Assembly (NCBI RefSeq): GCF_040954645.1
Contig: NC_092806.1
Coordinates: 76,881,141-76,945,140, forward strand
Length of the DNA: 64,000 nucleotides
Direction: 5' to 3'
DNA from: Diabrotica undecimpunctata
Taxonomy: Eukaryota > Arthropoda > Insecta > Coleoptera > Chrysomelidae
Shown: piece after piece, positions 61,201-64,000 of the stretch
How positions within the stretch are numbered: the first letter of the stretch is position 1
Layout of the letters: each line of letters opens with the position of its first letter
Program-made: the position numbers and the translations under genes
The notes under the pieces: model-generated
Told to the model about the DNA's origin: nothing
Seen by the model: the letters and a program-made list of their open reading frames with translations, nothing else
Database searches by the model: none

Positions 61201-61291
61201 ATGGGAAGAAGTATTTACAAATGGCGTTGAACTCCCTAAGAACACAGTTATTCAAGTATGGAAAGATTTCTGGAACGTAACATTGCTGAAT
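17335..61291 (+). CDS. Lysosomal-type beta-N-acetylhexosaminidase (GH20), 7 exons, 3' incomplete
   Basis: Joined exons 17335-17511, 25889-26117, 40641-40756, 42579-42784, 49450-49562, 56835-57033 and 61075-61291 give about 419 residues in one frame. The enzyme removes terminal GlcNAc or GalNAc from glycans and glycoconjugates in lysosomes, or is secreted. Order: signal peptide; GH20b-type N domain; catalytic barrel with [39 protein letters not shown] (the catalytic Asp-Glu pair) and VWEEVF. Sequons NES, NSS, NRT, NTS and NVT suit a glycosylated lumenal protein. HWHIVDD and the FPELSEKGAY style fit HexA/HexB better than chitinolytic NAG or FDL-type enzymes. Family members are about 530-560 residues, so roughly 120 C-terminal residues lie beyond 64000. 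The introns total more than 42 kb. Confidence 0.9.
17512..18220. other. Start of intron 1, no element recognised
   Basis: AT-rich intronic sequence with a G-run near 17634-17645. Short frames such as 17727-17924 show no motif. Confidence 0.5.
18224..18640 (-). pseudogene. Possible LINE ORF1 fragment
   Basis: The minus frame 18493-18224 reads [30 protein letters not shown] and [15 protein letters not shown]. The PYFIFVQH...GRLHPMKIG pattern resembles ORF1 RNA-binding proteins of some insect LINEs. Flanking reading is in other frames. It lies in hexosaminidase intron 1, antisense. Confidence 0.35.
18780..19372 (+). mobile_element. LINE 3' fragment in intron 1
   Basis: The + strand, in more than one frame, reads [34 protein letters not shown], then GHLHRMDERY-like sequence, and [25 protein letters not shown]. 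These are linker, RT and C-terminal pieces of a LINE ORF2. The piece abuts the (TA)n tract bordering PLE 3. Confidence 0.6.
19375..19434. repeat. (TA)n microsatellite bordering PLE 3
   Basis: About 60 bp of TA. On its right lies the outer end of PLE 3. Confidence 0.95.
19870..21057 (-). mobile_element. 1.19-kb DNA transposon nested in PLE 3
   Basis: Inverted ends begin CTGCCCTATTAAGAAAGAAC (left) and CTGCCCTACTAAAAAAGAAC (right), continuing as near matches for about 28 bp. The flanks carry a 4-bp duplication TATT (19866-19869 and 21058-21061). Comparison with PLE 2 shows the PLE sequence is simply interrupted here. It has one small minus-strand coding remnant and no recognisable transposase. 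It could be a non-autonomous member of a superfamily with 4-bp duplications. Confidence 0.75.
20302..20736 (-). pseudogene. Small transposon-encoded protein, one internal stop
   Basis: The minus frame from ATG at 20736 to TAA at 20304-20302 is 145 codons, with a single in-frame TAA near 20542. Readable parts: [20 protein letters not shown], then [38 protein letters not shown] and a C-terminal [11 protein letters not shown]. The protein is charged, without zinc finger or DDE motif. I do not recognise its function. It lies inside the nested transposon and uses most of its coding space. Confidence 0.5.
21094..21536 (-). pseudogene. PLE 3 GIY-YIG endonuclease, broken
   Basis: Minus strand. Read in two frames: [23 protein letters not shown], then CTNCNNV, a TAG where tyrosine is expected, [37 protein letters not shown] and [15 protein letters not shown]. 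At least one frameshift and one stop fall inside the GIY-YIG core. The tail is nearly identical to PLE 2 (10450-10635). Confidence 0.65.
21990..22790 (+). mobile_element. LINE 3' RT remnant
   Basis: + strand. The clear piece is [25 protein letters not shown] sequence near 22397-22460, then [31 protein letters not shown]. This is the conserved end of LINE ORF2 proteins (usual form RMLRWM...RVAP...M). Upstream RT is too decayed to read. Confidence 0.6.
22980..23530 (+). mobile_element. Second LINE 3' RT remnant
   Basis: + strand. Readable pieces: [53 protein letters not shown], and [19 protein letters not shown]. The pattern [16 protein letters not shown] is a LINE ORF2 C-terminus. It is a different family from 21990-22790. 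Confidence 0.6.
23531..24491. other. Intron 1 sequence, nothing recognised
   Basis: The open frame at 23737-23949 has no motif. No transposon ends were seen. Confidence 0.4.
24492..24546. repeat. (TA)n microsatellite, left border of PLE 4
   Basis: About 55 bp of TA with one interruption near 24538. Confidence 0.9.
24595..24640 (-). ncRNA. Hammerhead-like fold at the end of PLE 4
   Basis: On the minus strand CTTGATAA is followed by AATTGT, a 4-nt loop, ACAATT, GAAA, then GCTCGAGATAA. Stem II is a perfect 6-bp helix. The first core has one extra base compared with CTGANGA, so cleavage activity is uncertain. Confidence 0.35.
25167..25493 (-). pseudogene. PLE 4 GIY-YIG endonuclease fragment
   Basis: The minus frame is uninterrupted for 109 codons. 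It reads [69 protein letters not shown], then a stop. VYSI...CTQC...DYVGETG is the GIY-YIG active-site region with the Penelope-specific Cys pair. The usual tail after the domain is lost by an early stop. Upstream (25494-25709) no RT can be read. Confidence 0.7.
25710..25801. repeat. (TA)n microsatellite, right border of PLE 4
   Basis: About 92 bp of pure TA, ending 87 bp before hexosaminidase exon 2. Confidence 0.95.
25889..26117 (+). CDS. Hexosaminidase exon 2: N-terminal domain
   Basis: Acceptor TTTTTTGTTTTATAG and donor GTAAGT bound 229 bp. The frame continues exon 1 in phase 0 and leaves one base (phase 1). [18 protein letters not shown] corresponds to the CSVLDEAFxRY helix of human Hex subunits. 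[19 protein letters not shown] is the beta strand and Cys of the GH20b domain. Exon 3 completes EAYTIRV. Confidence 0.85.
26118..27000. other. Intron 2 start, nothing recognised
   Basis: AT-rich, without coding motifs. Repeated ATTATTATCG and TCGATTAT strings around 26455-26530 hint at an old repeat but no ends are visible. Confidence 0.35.
27015..27175. mobile_element. 161-bp hAT-type MITE with exact 8-bp TSD
   Basis: Ends CAGTAGCGCACC (left) and CAGTGGCGCACC (right, inverted). The exact duplication ATAATAAA is at 27007-27014 and 27176-27183. It has G-rich runs and no coding potential. Confidence 0.85.
27528..27603. repeat. Imperfect hairpin, ~32-bp arms
   Basis: GACTTTTCTTGAC and TATTACGCGCC recur as complements in the order expected for a stem, separated by an 11-nt loop (GAACGAAGTGA). 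A 6-8 bp mismatched section lies in the middle of the arm. It is GC-rich compared with the flanks and probably belongs to a DNA transposon end. Confidence 0.75.
27726..28145 (+). CDS. Unrecognised ORF, probably transposon-derived
   Basis: A 139-codon frame. The likely real start is the internal ATG of [19 protein letters not shown] near 27858, giving about 96 residues. It ends with [20 protein letters not shown] and a stop. The FENxxLTNCTFxI pattern resembles short self-association strands, but I cannot name a family. It lies between the hairpin at 27528 and the LINE tail at 28410. It is not a hexosaminidase exon: no GH20 motif. Confidence 0.3.
   Translation: MLEIKIIKSSVGFASPWLQLFDSCLQLLKTAYCCCNRKRKFSAKMENLNKIESAANHAVARLGPFKSDKNDNAQKILNPHDSPTSKMIAESCSRPSVSSTITNAYQESGTFLHGFNFENASLTNCTFIITIKKMMFNCC
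28422..29515 (-). pseudogene. RTE LINE reverse transcriptase, catalytic box mutated
   Basis: Minus strand. [72 protein letters not shown] replaces the usual F/YADD, so one catalytic aspartate is lost. The C-terminal part follows after a stop near 28680: [30 protein letters not shown]. The first third of the RT is missing by deletion near 29515. Confidence 0.8.
29519..29873 (-). pseudogene. RTE LINE endonuclease, C-terminal half
   Basis: Minus strand. [14 protein letters not shown] is the catalytic Asn-bearing block, [14 protein letters not shown] and [12 protein letters not shown] follow; SDHNPL holds the catalytic Asp-His pair. The N-terminal half is at 32891-33294, across the inserted transposon. 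Confidence 0.8.
29878..32890 (-). mobile_element. 3.0-kb DNA transposon with 30-bp TIRs and ATAT duplication
   Basis: Both ends begin CGTCGGTATACT(G/A)CGAAAACC and match for about 30 bp with one difference. ATAT flanks both sides (29874-29877 and 32891-32894). The LINE coding frame closes exactly (GATGATAT + ATTG) if the element and one ATAT are removed, which confirms the borders. It encodes a decayed protein related to that at 52107-54106. Superfamily not assigned; Sola-like elements are one group with 4-bp duplications. Confidence 0.85.
30633..32434 (-). pseudogene. Putative transposase of the ATAT-TSD family, decayed
   Basis: Minus strand, several frames. N-terminal acidic region with [15 protein letters not shown], basic [16 protein letters not shown], then [62 protein letters not shown], and a C-terminal [24 protein letters not shown] and FSDTCRGQN carry Asp residues that could be catalytic in an RNase H-like fold. 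That assignment is inference. The copy at 52107-54106 has the same motifs in the same order. Confidence 0.6.
32891..33294 (-). pseudogene. RTE LINE endonuclease, N-terminal half
   Basis: Minus strand. [72 protein letters not shown], the Asp in ISDVQW and YAPT are hallmark blocks of LINE endonucleases. Reading is open up to the inserted transposon. Confidence 0.8.
33999..35040. other. Intron 2 sequence with a 27-bp direct repeat
   Basis: No gene seen. ATGTATTTAATGTAATAGTG recurs at about 34916 and 35007, within a direct repeat of about 27 bp. Sequence near 34090-34250 resembles, in inverted orientation, that at 28313-28405 on the other side of the RTE LINE. Confidence 0.45.
35041..36422 (+). 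pseudogene. LTR-retrotransposon gag-like remnant with zinc knuckles
   Basis: + strand. Frame 35070-35621 has knuckle-like [14 protein letters not shown] and [14 protein letters not shown] followed by an Asn-rich stretch. Frame 35791-36006 has [11 protein letters not shown]. Frame 36003-36422 is Asn/Ser rich. Together they resemble a broken gag. The orientation is opposite to the adjacent BEL/Pao pol at 36480-37780, so they are either separate elements or one rearranged element. Confidence 0.5.
36480..37780 (-). pseudogene. BEL/Pao pol remnant
   Basis: Minus strand, many stops. Near 37000-37130: VKY...NGILC, then in another frame [11 protein letters not shown], the BEL version of the post-RT FDPLG block. 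Near 36640-36765: [23 protein letters not shown], the integrase end block (GGLWEAAVKS is usual), followed by [13 protein letters not shown]. No LTRs recognised. Confidence 0.65.
37837..39430. mobile_element. Foldback-like element: ~120-bp TIRs around tandem repeats
   Basis: Left arm (about 37837-37960) and right arm (about 39285-39427) are inverted copies. Both begin near ATAG-GCGA(G/A)GCAAT, then TTTTTGCAGTTG(A/G)ATGGAT and AATGAAACTT(G/A)TTGCAT. The interior holds about nine divergent units of roughly 130 bp (38085-39240). No transposase is encoded. It resembles foldback or satellite-bearing non-autonomous elements. Confidence 0.7.
38085..39240. repeat. Degenerate ~130-bp tandem repeat array
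   Basis: Units share GCTGAACACTAATATCAT, CGGCGATGGTGTGCGAGG, ACCTGGTGCACAGGACG, and TTCGATACAAAATCAGTG. Starts of GAACACTAATATC-like blocks occur near 38094, 38186, 38290, 38413, 38547, 38674, 38872 and 39002, with a partial unit near 38808. Spacing varies from about 64 to 134 bp, so several units are shortened. Confidence 0.75.
39660..40545 (-). pseudogene. Mixed LINE ORF1 and hAT zinc-finger remnants
   Basis: Minus strand. 40545-40190: [16 protein letters not shown] and [15 protein letters not shown], similar to the zinc-knuckle end of the LINE ORF1 at 46564-46788. 40057-39790: [41 protein letters not shown], the TTF-finger region of a ZMYM-like hAT transposase. 39785-39660: [20 protein letters not shown], resembling the LINE linker before the RT. 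It appears to be a patchwork of separate insertions just left of exon 3. Confidence 0.5.
40641..40756 (+). CDS. Hexosaminidase exon 3
   Basis: Acceptor TTGTCTTTTAG and donor GTAAGT bound 116 bp. It begins in phase 1 and completes [26 protein letters not shown] is the strongly conserved end of the GH20b domain (human version TVWGALRGLETFSQL). It ends in phase 0 after GDKGLS. NSS is a likely glycosylation sequon. Confidence 0.9.
41100..41630 (-). pseudogene. Jockey-type LINE RT fragment
   Basis: Minus strand. [14 protein letters not shown] sequence near 41560 (broken into two frames), CIADICP, then [16 protein letters not shown] near 41210-41260 and [12 protein letters not shown]. [10 protein letters not shown] and LDRxLxFxxHL are the B-domain and thumb motifs of Jockey-clade RT. 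The YADD segment between them is lost. Confidence 0.6.
42579..42784 (+). CDS. Hexosaminidase exon 4: start of the catalytic barrel
   Basis: Acceptor TTTATTTTTTAG; 206 bp; phase 0 to phase 2. [20 protein letters not shown] contains the substrate-binding Arg and the LLDTSRHF block. [18 protein letters not shown] includes the conserved His and Asp pair. The donor GTTGGT is weak, and a (TA)n tract begins only 9 bp later. Exon 5 completes FPELSEKGAY across the junction, which supports this donor. Confidence 0.9.
42794..42851. repeat. (TA)n microsatellite at the exon 4 donor
   Basis: About 58 bp of TA starting 9 bp after the exon end. No PLE sequence is adjacent to this tract. Confidence 0.95.
42955..43005. 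repeat. Perfect 23-bp inverted repeat with 5-nt loop
   Basis: AAGTACTACATGTGGTATAC continues to ATT (42955-42977), loop GTATG, then the exact complement at 42983-43005. All 23 pairs match. Function unknown; it lies in intron 4 just before a LINE tail. Confidence 0.9.
43200..43914 (-). pseudogene. I-type LINE C-terminal region and RNase H
   Basis: Minus strand. [21 protein letters not shown] is the block after the RT thumb. The RNase H domain is read downstream: [12 protein letters not shown] holds the first catalytic Asp, [13 protein letters not shown] the Glu, and [13 protein letters not shown] the second Asp. The last part is truncated near 43200. Confidence 0.75.
44111..45597 (-). pseudogene. 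I-type LINE linker and reverse transcriptase
   Basis: Minus strand. The linker contains [28 protein letters not shown] and [71 protein letters not shown], then [15 protein letters not shown] and [14 protein letters not shown]. The catalytic YADD is retained. Frameshifts occur near 44930 and 44530-44610. Confidence 0.8.
45598..46140 (-). pseudogene. I-type LINE endonuclease, decayed
   Basis: Minus strand, several stops. Pieces include [64 protein letters not shown]. The [10 protein letters not shown] block is the I/Jockey version of the endonuclease GDFNAH motif. Confidence 0.7.
46145..47155 (-). pseudogene. I-type LINE ORF1 (RNA-binding, zinc knuckles)
   Basis: Minus strand, three overlapping frames. 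First: [20 protein letters not shown] and [21 protein letters not shown], an RNA-recognition-like region. Second (46788-46564): three zinc knuckles, [44 protein letters not shown]. Third (46594-46145): basic and Ser/Asn rich, with [12 protein letters not shown]. Two small frame changes break it. Confidence 0.75.
47156..49090. other. Intron 4 sequence, nothing coding recognised
   Basis: AT-rich. It holds an AGCTC-type minisatellite (48225-48273) and a possible LINE-type tail with CTTCTTCTTCTTCC near 47579-47592. No host exon motif was found. Confidence 0.4.
48225..48273. repeat. Short minisatellite of (T/C)TAAAAGCT units
   Basis: AAAAGCTC and TAAAAGCTT alternate about five times within 49 bp. 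Confidence 0.8.
49100..49236. repeat. (TA)n microsatellite with internal breaks
   Basis: Two long TA blocks separated by about 30 bp of TATATTATATTTTATATAT-like sequence. No PLE is adjacent. Confidence 0.9.
49450..49562 (+). CDS. Hexosaminidase exon 5
   Basis: Acceptor TTTTTTTTTTTCAG; 113 bp; phase 2 to phase 1; donor [26 protein letters not shown] and [14 protein letters not shown] match the HexA/HexB barrel. EFDTPGH is completed by exon 6. Confidence 0.92.
49620..50860. other. Intron 5: GC-richer stretch of unassigned repeat
   Basis: Open frames at 49907-50752 lack clear motifs. The higher GC content and several unrelated overlapping frames suggest a LINE 5' region, but no endonuclease or RT block could be read. 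Confidence 0.35.
50870..51590 (+). mobile_element. LINE RT fragment (RTE-like)
   Basis: + strand, multiple frames. [14 protein letters not shown] remnant, [94 protein letters not shown]. The order palm, KxSMVI, VExKYLG, then the INRANRAAGCLN helix is RTE-like. The catalytic YADD is replaced by CYEDN-like sequence. Confidence 0.6.
51640..54960 (+). mobile_element. Second copy of the ATAT-family DNA transposon (borders uncertain)
   Basis: + strand. Coding remnants at 52107-54106 match those in 29878-32890. Recurrent short strings such as AATAGTGC(A/T)CTATTG and CTGTATTGGTGACTG lie upstream. I could not identify terminal inverted repeats, so the borders are approximate. Confidence 0.5.
52107..54106 (+). 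pseudogene. Putative transposase of the ATAT-TSD family, better preserved copy
   Basis: + strand. Frame 1 (52107-52532): [19 protein letters not shown], acidic [11 protein letters not shown], then a Ser run. Frame 2 (52644-53338): basic [13 protein letters not shown], a frameshift near 52815-52825, [66 protein letters not shown] at 53336-53338 separates it from CDLC. A second TAG (53496-53498) falls where DLQAV is expected. Frame 3 (to 54106): [73 protein letters not shown]. Two stops and one frameshift make it inactive. Confidence 0.65.
54107..55640. other. Intron 5 remainder, no gene recognised
   Basis: The first part may be 3' region of the preceding transposon. The frame at 54674-54961 contains a hydrophobic segment ([28 protein letters not shown]) but no family match. 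A near-exact direct repeat of about 40 bp, including TATTGTTTACTTTTAG, lies at 54448-54540. Confidence 0.4.
55680..56480 (-). pseudogene. LINE RT fragment (LOA/R1-like)
   Basis: Minus strand. [55 protein letters not shown], then [16 protein letters not shown] and [18 protein letters not shown]. The catalytic box reads QADD where YADD is expected. Stops between the pieces show decay. Confidence 0.65.
56835..57033 (+). CDS. Hexosaminidase exon 6: catalytic Asp-Glu
   Basis: Acceptor TTTATTATTGTAG; 199 bp; phase 1 to phase 2; donor [63 protein letters not shown]. The Asp-Glu in GGDEV are the catalytic pair of GH20 substrate-assisted hydrolysis. Another frame is open across this exon (56644-56943) but lacks these motifs and is spurious. 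Confidence 0.93.
57067..57558. mobile_element. MITE with TATACAGGGTG ends
   Basis: Left TATACAGGGTGCGCC, right end inverted as TATACAGGGTGTTCC. No coding sequence. An internal ATCCTGTATATT lies near 57248. It resembles the element in the hAT intron (5840-6359). Confidence 0.6.
57559..58260. other. Intron 6 sequence, nothing recognised
   Basis: AT-rich. A good-looking acceptor (TTTTCATTTCAG, ending 57952) is followed by a stop in the hexosaminidase frame, so it is not an exon of this gene. Confidence 0.45.
58262..60110 (-). mobile_element. LINE with RT and RNase H (LOA-like), decayed
   Basis: Minus strand. RT at 59094-59450: [21 protein letters not shown] and [19 protein letters not shown]; the YADD catalytic box survives. 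A spacer follows, then RNase H at 58270-58500: [15 protein letters not shown] has lost the usual leading [20 protein letters not shown] has the Glu, and [16 protein letters not shown] the second Asp. GGCPQ(G/E)GxLxPLLW is the LOA/R1 style of B-domain. Fragments to 60110 probably belong to the RT start. Confidence 0.7.
60111..61074. other. End of intron 6, nothing recognised
   Basis: AT-rich. The frame near 60694-60879 has no motif. The sequence runs into the exon 7 acceptor TTTTATATTTTTAG. Confidence 0.4.
61075..61291 (+). CDS. Hexosaminidase exon 7
   Basis: 217 bp; phase 2 to phase 0; donor GTAAGT at 61292. The first G completes the Trp codon of ECW from exon 6. [59 protein letters not shown] and IQVW carry conserved active-site tryptophans. 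The following exon, which should hold the remaining active-site Trp and the C-terminal Glu, was not found before 64000. Confidence 0.9.
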
Positions 61292-61489
61292 GTAAGTATA
61301 ACAATTACTCATAGTTATATTAAATAAACATTTATAATAAATATACAATTGGGTATCGAAGAACTCTACAGCACTATCTGTGCGAACCAACTCATTTTAA
61401 ACGAGTTGTTTTTTTACTTTTTACTTTAAGAAAGACTTGGAAGGAAACCTGAAAATCTGGAAGCAAATCAATGAGAGAATTTTTAACAG

Positions 61490-61750
61490 TATCTATTAAG
61501 TAGAAAGGGTACGATCTCGAGATCATTGGAATATATTCACCATCAGATAGTGCATCAAAAACAGAGAAACAAATATTCTACGAAACATCAGAATATATTG
61601 AAAATATAAATGGCCACAAAGAAATTGTGCTGTTGGGAGATTTTATTACTTAGACAGGCAAAAAATAAATGACAAAGTCATAGGAAAATATAGGGACGCT
61701 AAAACAAATGAAAATAACAAATATTAGCTACCTAATAGAAATTTCGAAGA
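61490..61750 (+). pseudogene. LINE endonuclease fragment
   Basis: + strand. LEIIGIYSPSDSASKTEKQ, YIENINGHKEIVLLGDF, then a stop where the conserved Asn-Ala would follow, and KINDKVIGKYRDAKTNENN. The IYSP and LLGDF blocks are LINE endonuclease motifs. It is a short internal piece only. Confidence 0.6.
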
Positions 61751-61805
61751 AATTTCCCCTGATTTCTGATAGCTGAGGTAATGATAAATTGAAAGTAGTC
61801 ACATA

Positions 61806-61945
61806 GTCAGTATCAAATTGTATGCCAGCTTAGCTGGTCGCGTCTTGGTTAGAGTTAACAACTCTCGCATATTTGTCAGTATCACATTGTATCCCAGCTT
61901 AGCTGGTTGCGTCTTGGTTAGAGTTTTTAACTCTCACGTATTAGT
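61806..61945. repeat. Two tandem ~70-bp units
   Basis: GTCAGTATCA(A/C)ATTGTAT, CCAGCTTAGCTGGT(C/T)GCGTC and TTGGTTAGAGTT appear twice in the same order. The block lies just before the BEL gag remnant and may be part of its 5' region. Confidence 0.75.
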
Positions 61946-62020
61946 CAATGTTAGGTTAGTTTCACTAGTATGTTTCACAAATACCCATTATTAATCTAAC
62001 TGACCCATATTGAAAGCTTT

Positions 62021-62413
62021 TTGAATACTAATTCAGATGATTTAAATAATAAACAGCTAATACAATTAAAATATGATCGTTTATTTGGAACTTGTAAAAA
62101 ATTACAAGATTTATTAGATCAAGCGAAGGAGTTAAGTGTTGTTGGTACAACGACTAATGCTACTGAATCATCACAAAGAGAACTTGTATCATCAGCAATG
62201 GAAACTATCGGCAGTTTTAAGATTGTTTTGGCTAAATTATTAAATTTATTGGATCACACTGATGATTCACGAGTTTCAAACACTTCTCAAAATCATTTGT
62301 CTAATGTAAAACCCCCAGATTTTAATATTAAACCTTTTTCTGGCGACGCTCACGAATGGCATTCATTCTTTGATTTGTTTACAGCACTTGTGTTAAATAA
62401 CGCCAAATTATAA
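62021..62413 (+). pseudogene. BEL/Pao gag N-terminus, truncated
   Basis: + strand, 130 codons. Coiled-coil-like start, then LSNVKPPDFNIKPFSGDAHE and WHSFFDLFTALVLNN. The (P/K)FSGDxxEWxSFxDLF block is the hallmark of BEL/Pao gag. A TAA ends it early, within what should be the continuing IEKFYYL motif (read after the stop). An LTR begins 32 bp later, so another retrotransposon is inserted here. Confidence 0.7.
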
Positions 62414-62444
62414 TTTGCTATCGAAAAATTTTATTATTTAAAAA

Positions 62445-62652
62445 TGTAACAGCCACACCGCTCCATGGCTGAATACCACCGAAGTTACCATAACAGTGTC
62501 CACCGAGAGTGAACGGTGACAAGAGACATATATATGTTTTGTTGTTGTAAGATGTAGGTTAAATTGTAACACATGGTTTTCCTTTTAATAAAATCGTGTA
62601 AATCAATATTCACAGTCATTACCTAACTATTTTAACTAATACCCACATCACA
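62445..62652 (+). repeat. 5' LTR of an LTR retrotransposon
   Basis: Begins TGTAACAGCC and ends CACATCACA (TG...CA), about 208 bp. It contains an AATAAA signal near 62587. A primer-binding-like sequence and a gag frame follow in the expected positions. The matching 3' LTR would lie outside the window, so the end is by inference. Confidence 0.6.
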
Positions 62653-62654
62653 AC

Positions 62655-62665
62655 TGGCACCCAAC
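62655..62665 (+). promoter_or_regulatory. Candidate tRNA primer binding site
   Basis: TGGCACCCAAC lies 2 bp after the presumed LTR end. It resembles the TGGCGCCCAAC-type primer sites of gypsy elements. Confidence 0.5.
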
Positions 62666-62837
62666 TTGCAAAATAGTTTAAAGTGTAGTTCGTACTGTGA
62701 AAATCGTAAAGTTTCATTGTGAACAGGAAAAAGTGTTTTTGCTCCCGCCATTGTAAGGTGATTAGTGGACATTTTCACTTAGTTTAGTGCTTCACAACAA
62801 TAAATCTACTGTGTATGTGACTGCTGTGGAAACTCCG

Positions 62838-62975
62838 CACAGACCACCCAAAAACATCGTGTGGGAATATCAATCTTCCACTACAGACCATTCAAAACAT
62901 CCTGTGGGAATATCAATCTTCCACTAGGCCATTCAGAAACATCCTGTGGGAATATCAAGCTTCCATTCAAGGGTA
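62838..62975. repeat. Three ~43-bp tandem units in the retrotransposon leader
   Basis: ACATC(G/C)TGTGGGAATATCAA followed by (T/G)CTTCCA occurs three times with CCA(C/T)(C/T)CA-type linkers. It lies between the primer site and the gag start. Confidence 0.85.
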
Positions 62976-63125
62976 TTTACAAGAAATAAGCAACAGAAAC
63001 TGTAAGCCTTTAATTTTTATTACTATTTTTGTGTTAAACTTGCAATCACGGCAACAAACGATAAACACAGTTATTCGCTTAGGTCGACGACGGTTTTTAG
63101 TTCAAGCGAATCAACATCAGCAGAA

Positions 63126-64000
63126 ATGTCTTCGGTAAATTTAACAAGCGAACAGTTTCAAGCCTTATTAAATACAATAGCAAGGCATATTTCGGACTCA
63201 GGTAGTTTAGCAAAATGCGCTTCTCGCTTCGATGGATCAAAGGGGGCTGATGTAAAAGCTTTTATAGATGCGGTCGAGATCTATAAAGAGTGCACCCACG
63301 TATCTGACGCGAACGCATTAAAGGGTATACCTATGCTGCTAGACGGTTTCGCCGCCACGTGGTTTCAAGGTGTTAAAAATACGGTAAACACGTGGGCCAG
63401 CGCCATTAATTTATTACGATCAACTTTTGGACCTCAAAAACCAGCCTACAGAGTGTATCGGGAACTGTTTTCGACGGAACAAGATGCTAAAACTCCGTGT
63501 GACATTTTTGTATGCAAAGCGCGCGCGATAATAGCTCAGTTACCGGCAGATACATTAACCGAAGCCACTCAATTAGATATGGTATACGGTTTGTTGCCTA
63601 GGAGAATACGTGAAAAAGTAGCACGTGATAAGATCAATACATTTAGCGAACTCTTAAAAGAATCGAGGCAAACTGAAGAATCGTATGAAAATCCGGAAAT
63701 AAACATTAAAAACGAAAACGAATCAAAACGGGTACGGTGTAGCTTTTGCAAAAATCCAGGTCACGTGAAGGATGAATGTCGAAAATTGGCCGCAGTCAGA
63801 ACCAGGGAAGCAGATTCTCGAAAATCTTCGGTTGAGCCCAAACCTAATCCTCCTCTAGTAACTTCTCATACTAGCCCTAAACCAACCTTTCCTACTTCGA
63901 ATCAGATTTCGTGTTATGGATGTAAGACTCCTGGATTCATTAAGAGTAATTGTCCAAAATGCAAATCATCCAGTAAATCCTCAGCAGTATCTGAATTTAT
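63126..64000 (+). CDS. LTR retrotransposon gag (Ty3/gypsy type), runs off the right edge
   Basis: ATG at 63126; open for 291 codons to the end of the window. A retrotransposon gag domain includes FDGSKGADVKAFIDAVE, LLDGFAATWFQGV and LRSTFGPQKPAYRVYRELF. Two zinc knuckles follow: CSFCKNPGHVKDEC and CYGCKTPGFIKSNC. The second has Phe where His is usual. The protein packages element RNA in virus-like particles. The frame is undamaged, and with the LTR and primer site upstream this may be a recent copy. Protease, RT and integrase lie beyond the window. Confidence 0.75.
   Translation, partial: MSSVNLTSEQFQALLNTIARHISDSGSLAKCASRFDGSKGADVKAFIDAVEIYKECTHVSDANALKGIPMLLDGFAATWFQGVKNTVNTWASAINLLRSTFGPQKPAYRVYRELFSTEQDAKTPCDIFVCKARAIIAQLPADTLTEATQLDMVYGLLPRRIREKVARDKINTFSELLKESRQTEESYENPEINIKNENESKRVRCSFCKNPGHVKDECRKLAAVRTREADSRKSSVEPKPNPPLVTSHTSPKPTFPTSNQISCYGCKTPGFIKSNCPKCKSSSKSSAVSEF

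Noticed and set aside
61790..64000. Search for the last hexosaminidase exon(s)
   Set aside because: Only repeats and retrotransposon sequence are present; no GH20 C-terminal motif was seen.

Overview
This window is AT-rich eukaryotic DNA, most likely from an insect with a large, transposon-laden genome. A beetle is a guess: no rRNA or mitochondrial marker is present to test it. The evidence is GT-AG introns, (TA)n microsatellites, and a mixture of RTE, R1, LOA-like, Jockey and I-type LINEs, BEL/Pao and Ty3/gypsy LTR elements, Penelope-like elements (PLEs) and hAT DNA transposons. No bacterial, phage, CRISPR or operon features were seen.

The one host gene that can be followed is a lysosomal-type beta-N-acetylhexosaminidase (GH20, HexA/HexB-like) on the + strand. 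I assembled seven coding exons by hand: 17335-17511, 25889-26117, 40641-40756, 42579-42784, 49450-49562, 56835-57033 and 61075-61291. All splice phases agree. They encode about 419 residues, including a signal peptide, the HWHIVDD and EFDTPGH motifs and the catalytic GGDEV motif. The last roughly 120 residues should lie beyond the right edge. The gene covers at least 44 kb because its introns are full of transposons. A short exon at 1390-1565, followed by a polyadenylation signal, is probably the 3' end of an upstream gene.

Layout. 1-575: LINE tails. 1390-1682: end of the upstream gene. 3579-11234: two PLEs bounded by (TA)n tracts; the first is split by a decayed hAT, which itself contains a LINE tail and a complete hAT element with an apparently intact two-exon transposase. 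11260-16490: minus-strand gypsy, RTE endonuclease and R1 remnants. 17264-17511: hexosaminidase promoter and exon 1. Intron 1 (17512-25888): LINE tails, a PLE carrying a nested 1.19-kb DNA transposon, and a fourth PLE. Intron 2 (26118-40640): a hAT MITE, an RTE LINE interrupted by a 3.0-kb DNA transposon, BEL/Pao pieces, and a long-TIR element filled with ~130-bp repeats. Introns 3-6: Jockey, I-type, RTE and LOA-like LINEs and a second copy of the unassigned DNA transposon family. From 61490: a LINE endonuclease, a truncated BEL gag, and the 5' LTR and gag of an LTR retrotransposon that runs off the right edge.

The most interesting non-host structures are four. One is the nest with an intact hAT and exact 8-bp target duplications. 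The second is the repeated association of PLEs with (TA)n tracts and hammerhead-like folds. The third is the DNA-transposon family with 4-bp ATAT duplications. The fourth is the inverted-repeat element filled with a minisatellite. All coordinates and translations were read by eye. Family names rest on recognised motifs, not on a database search.
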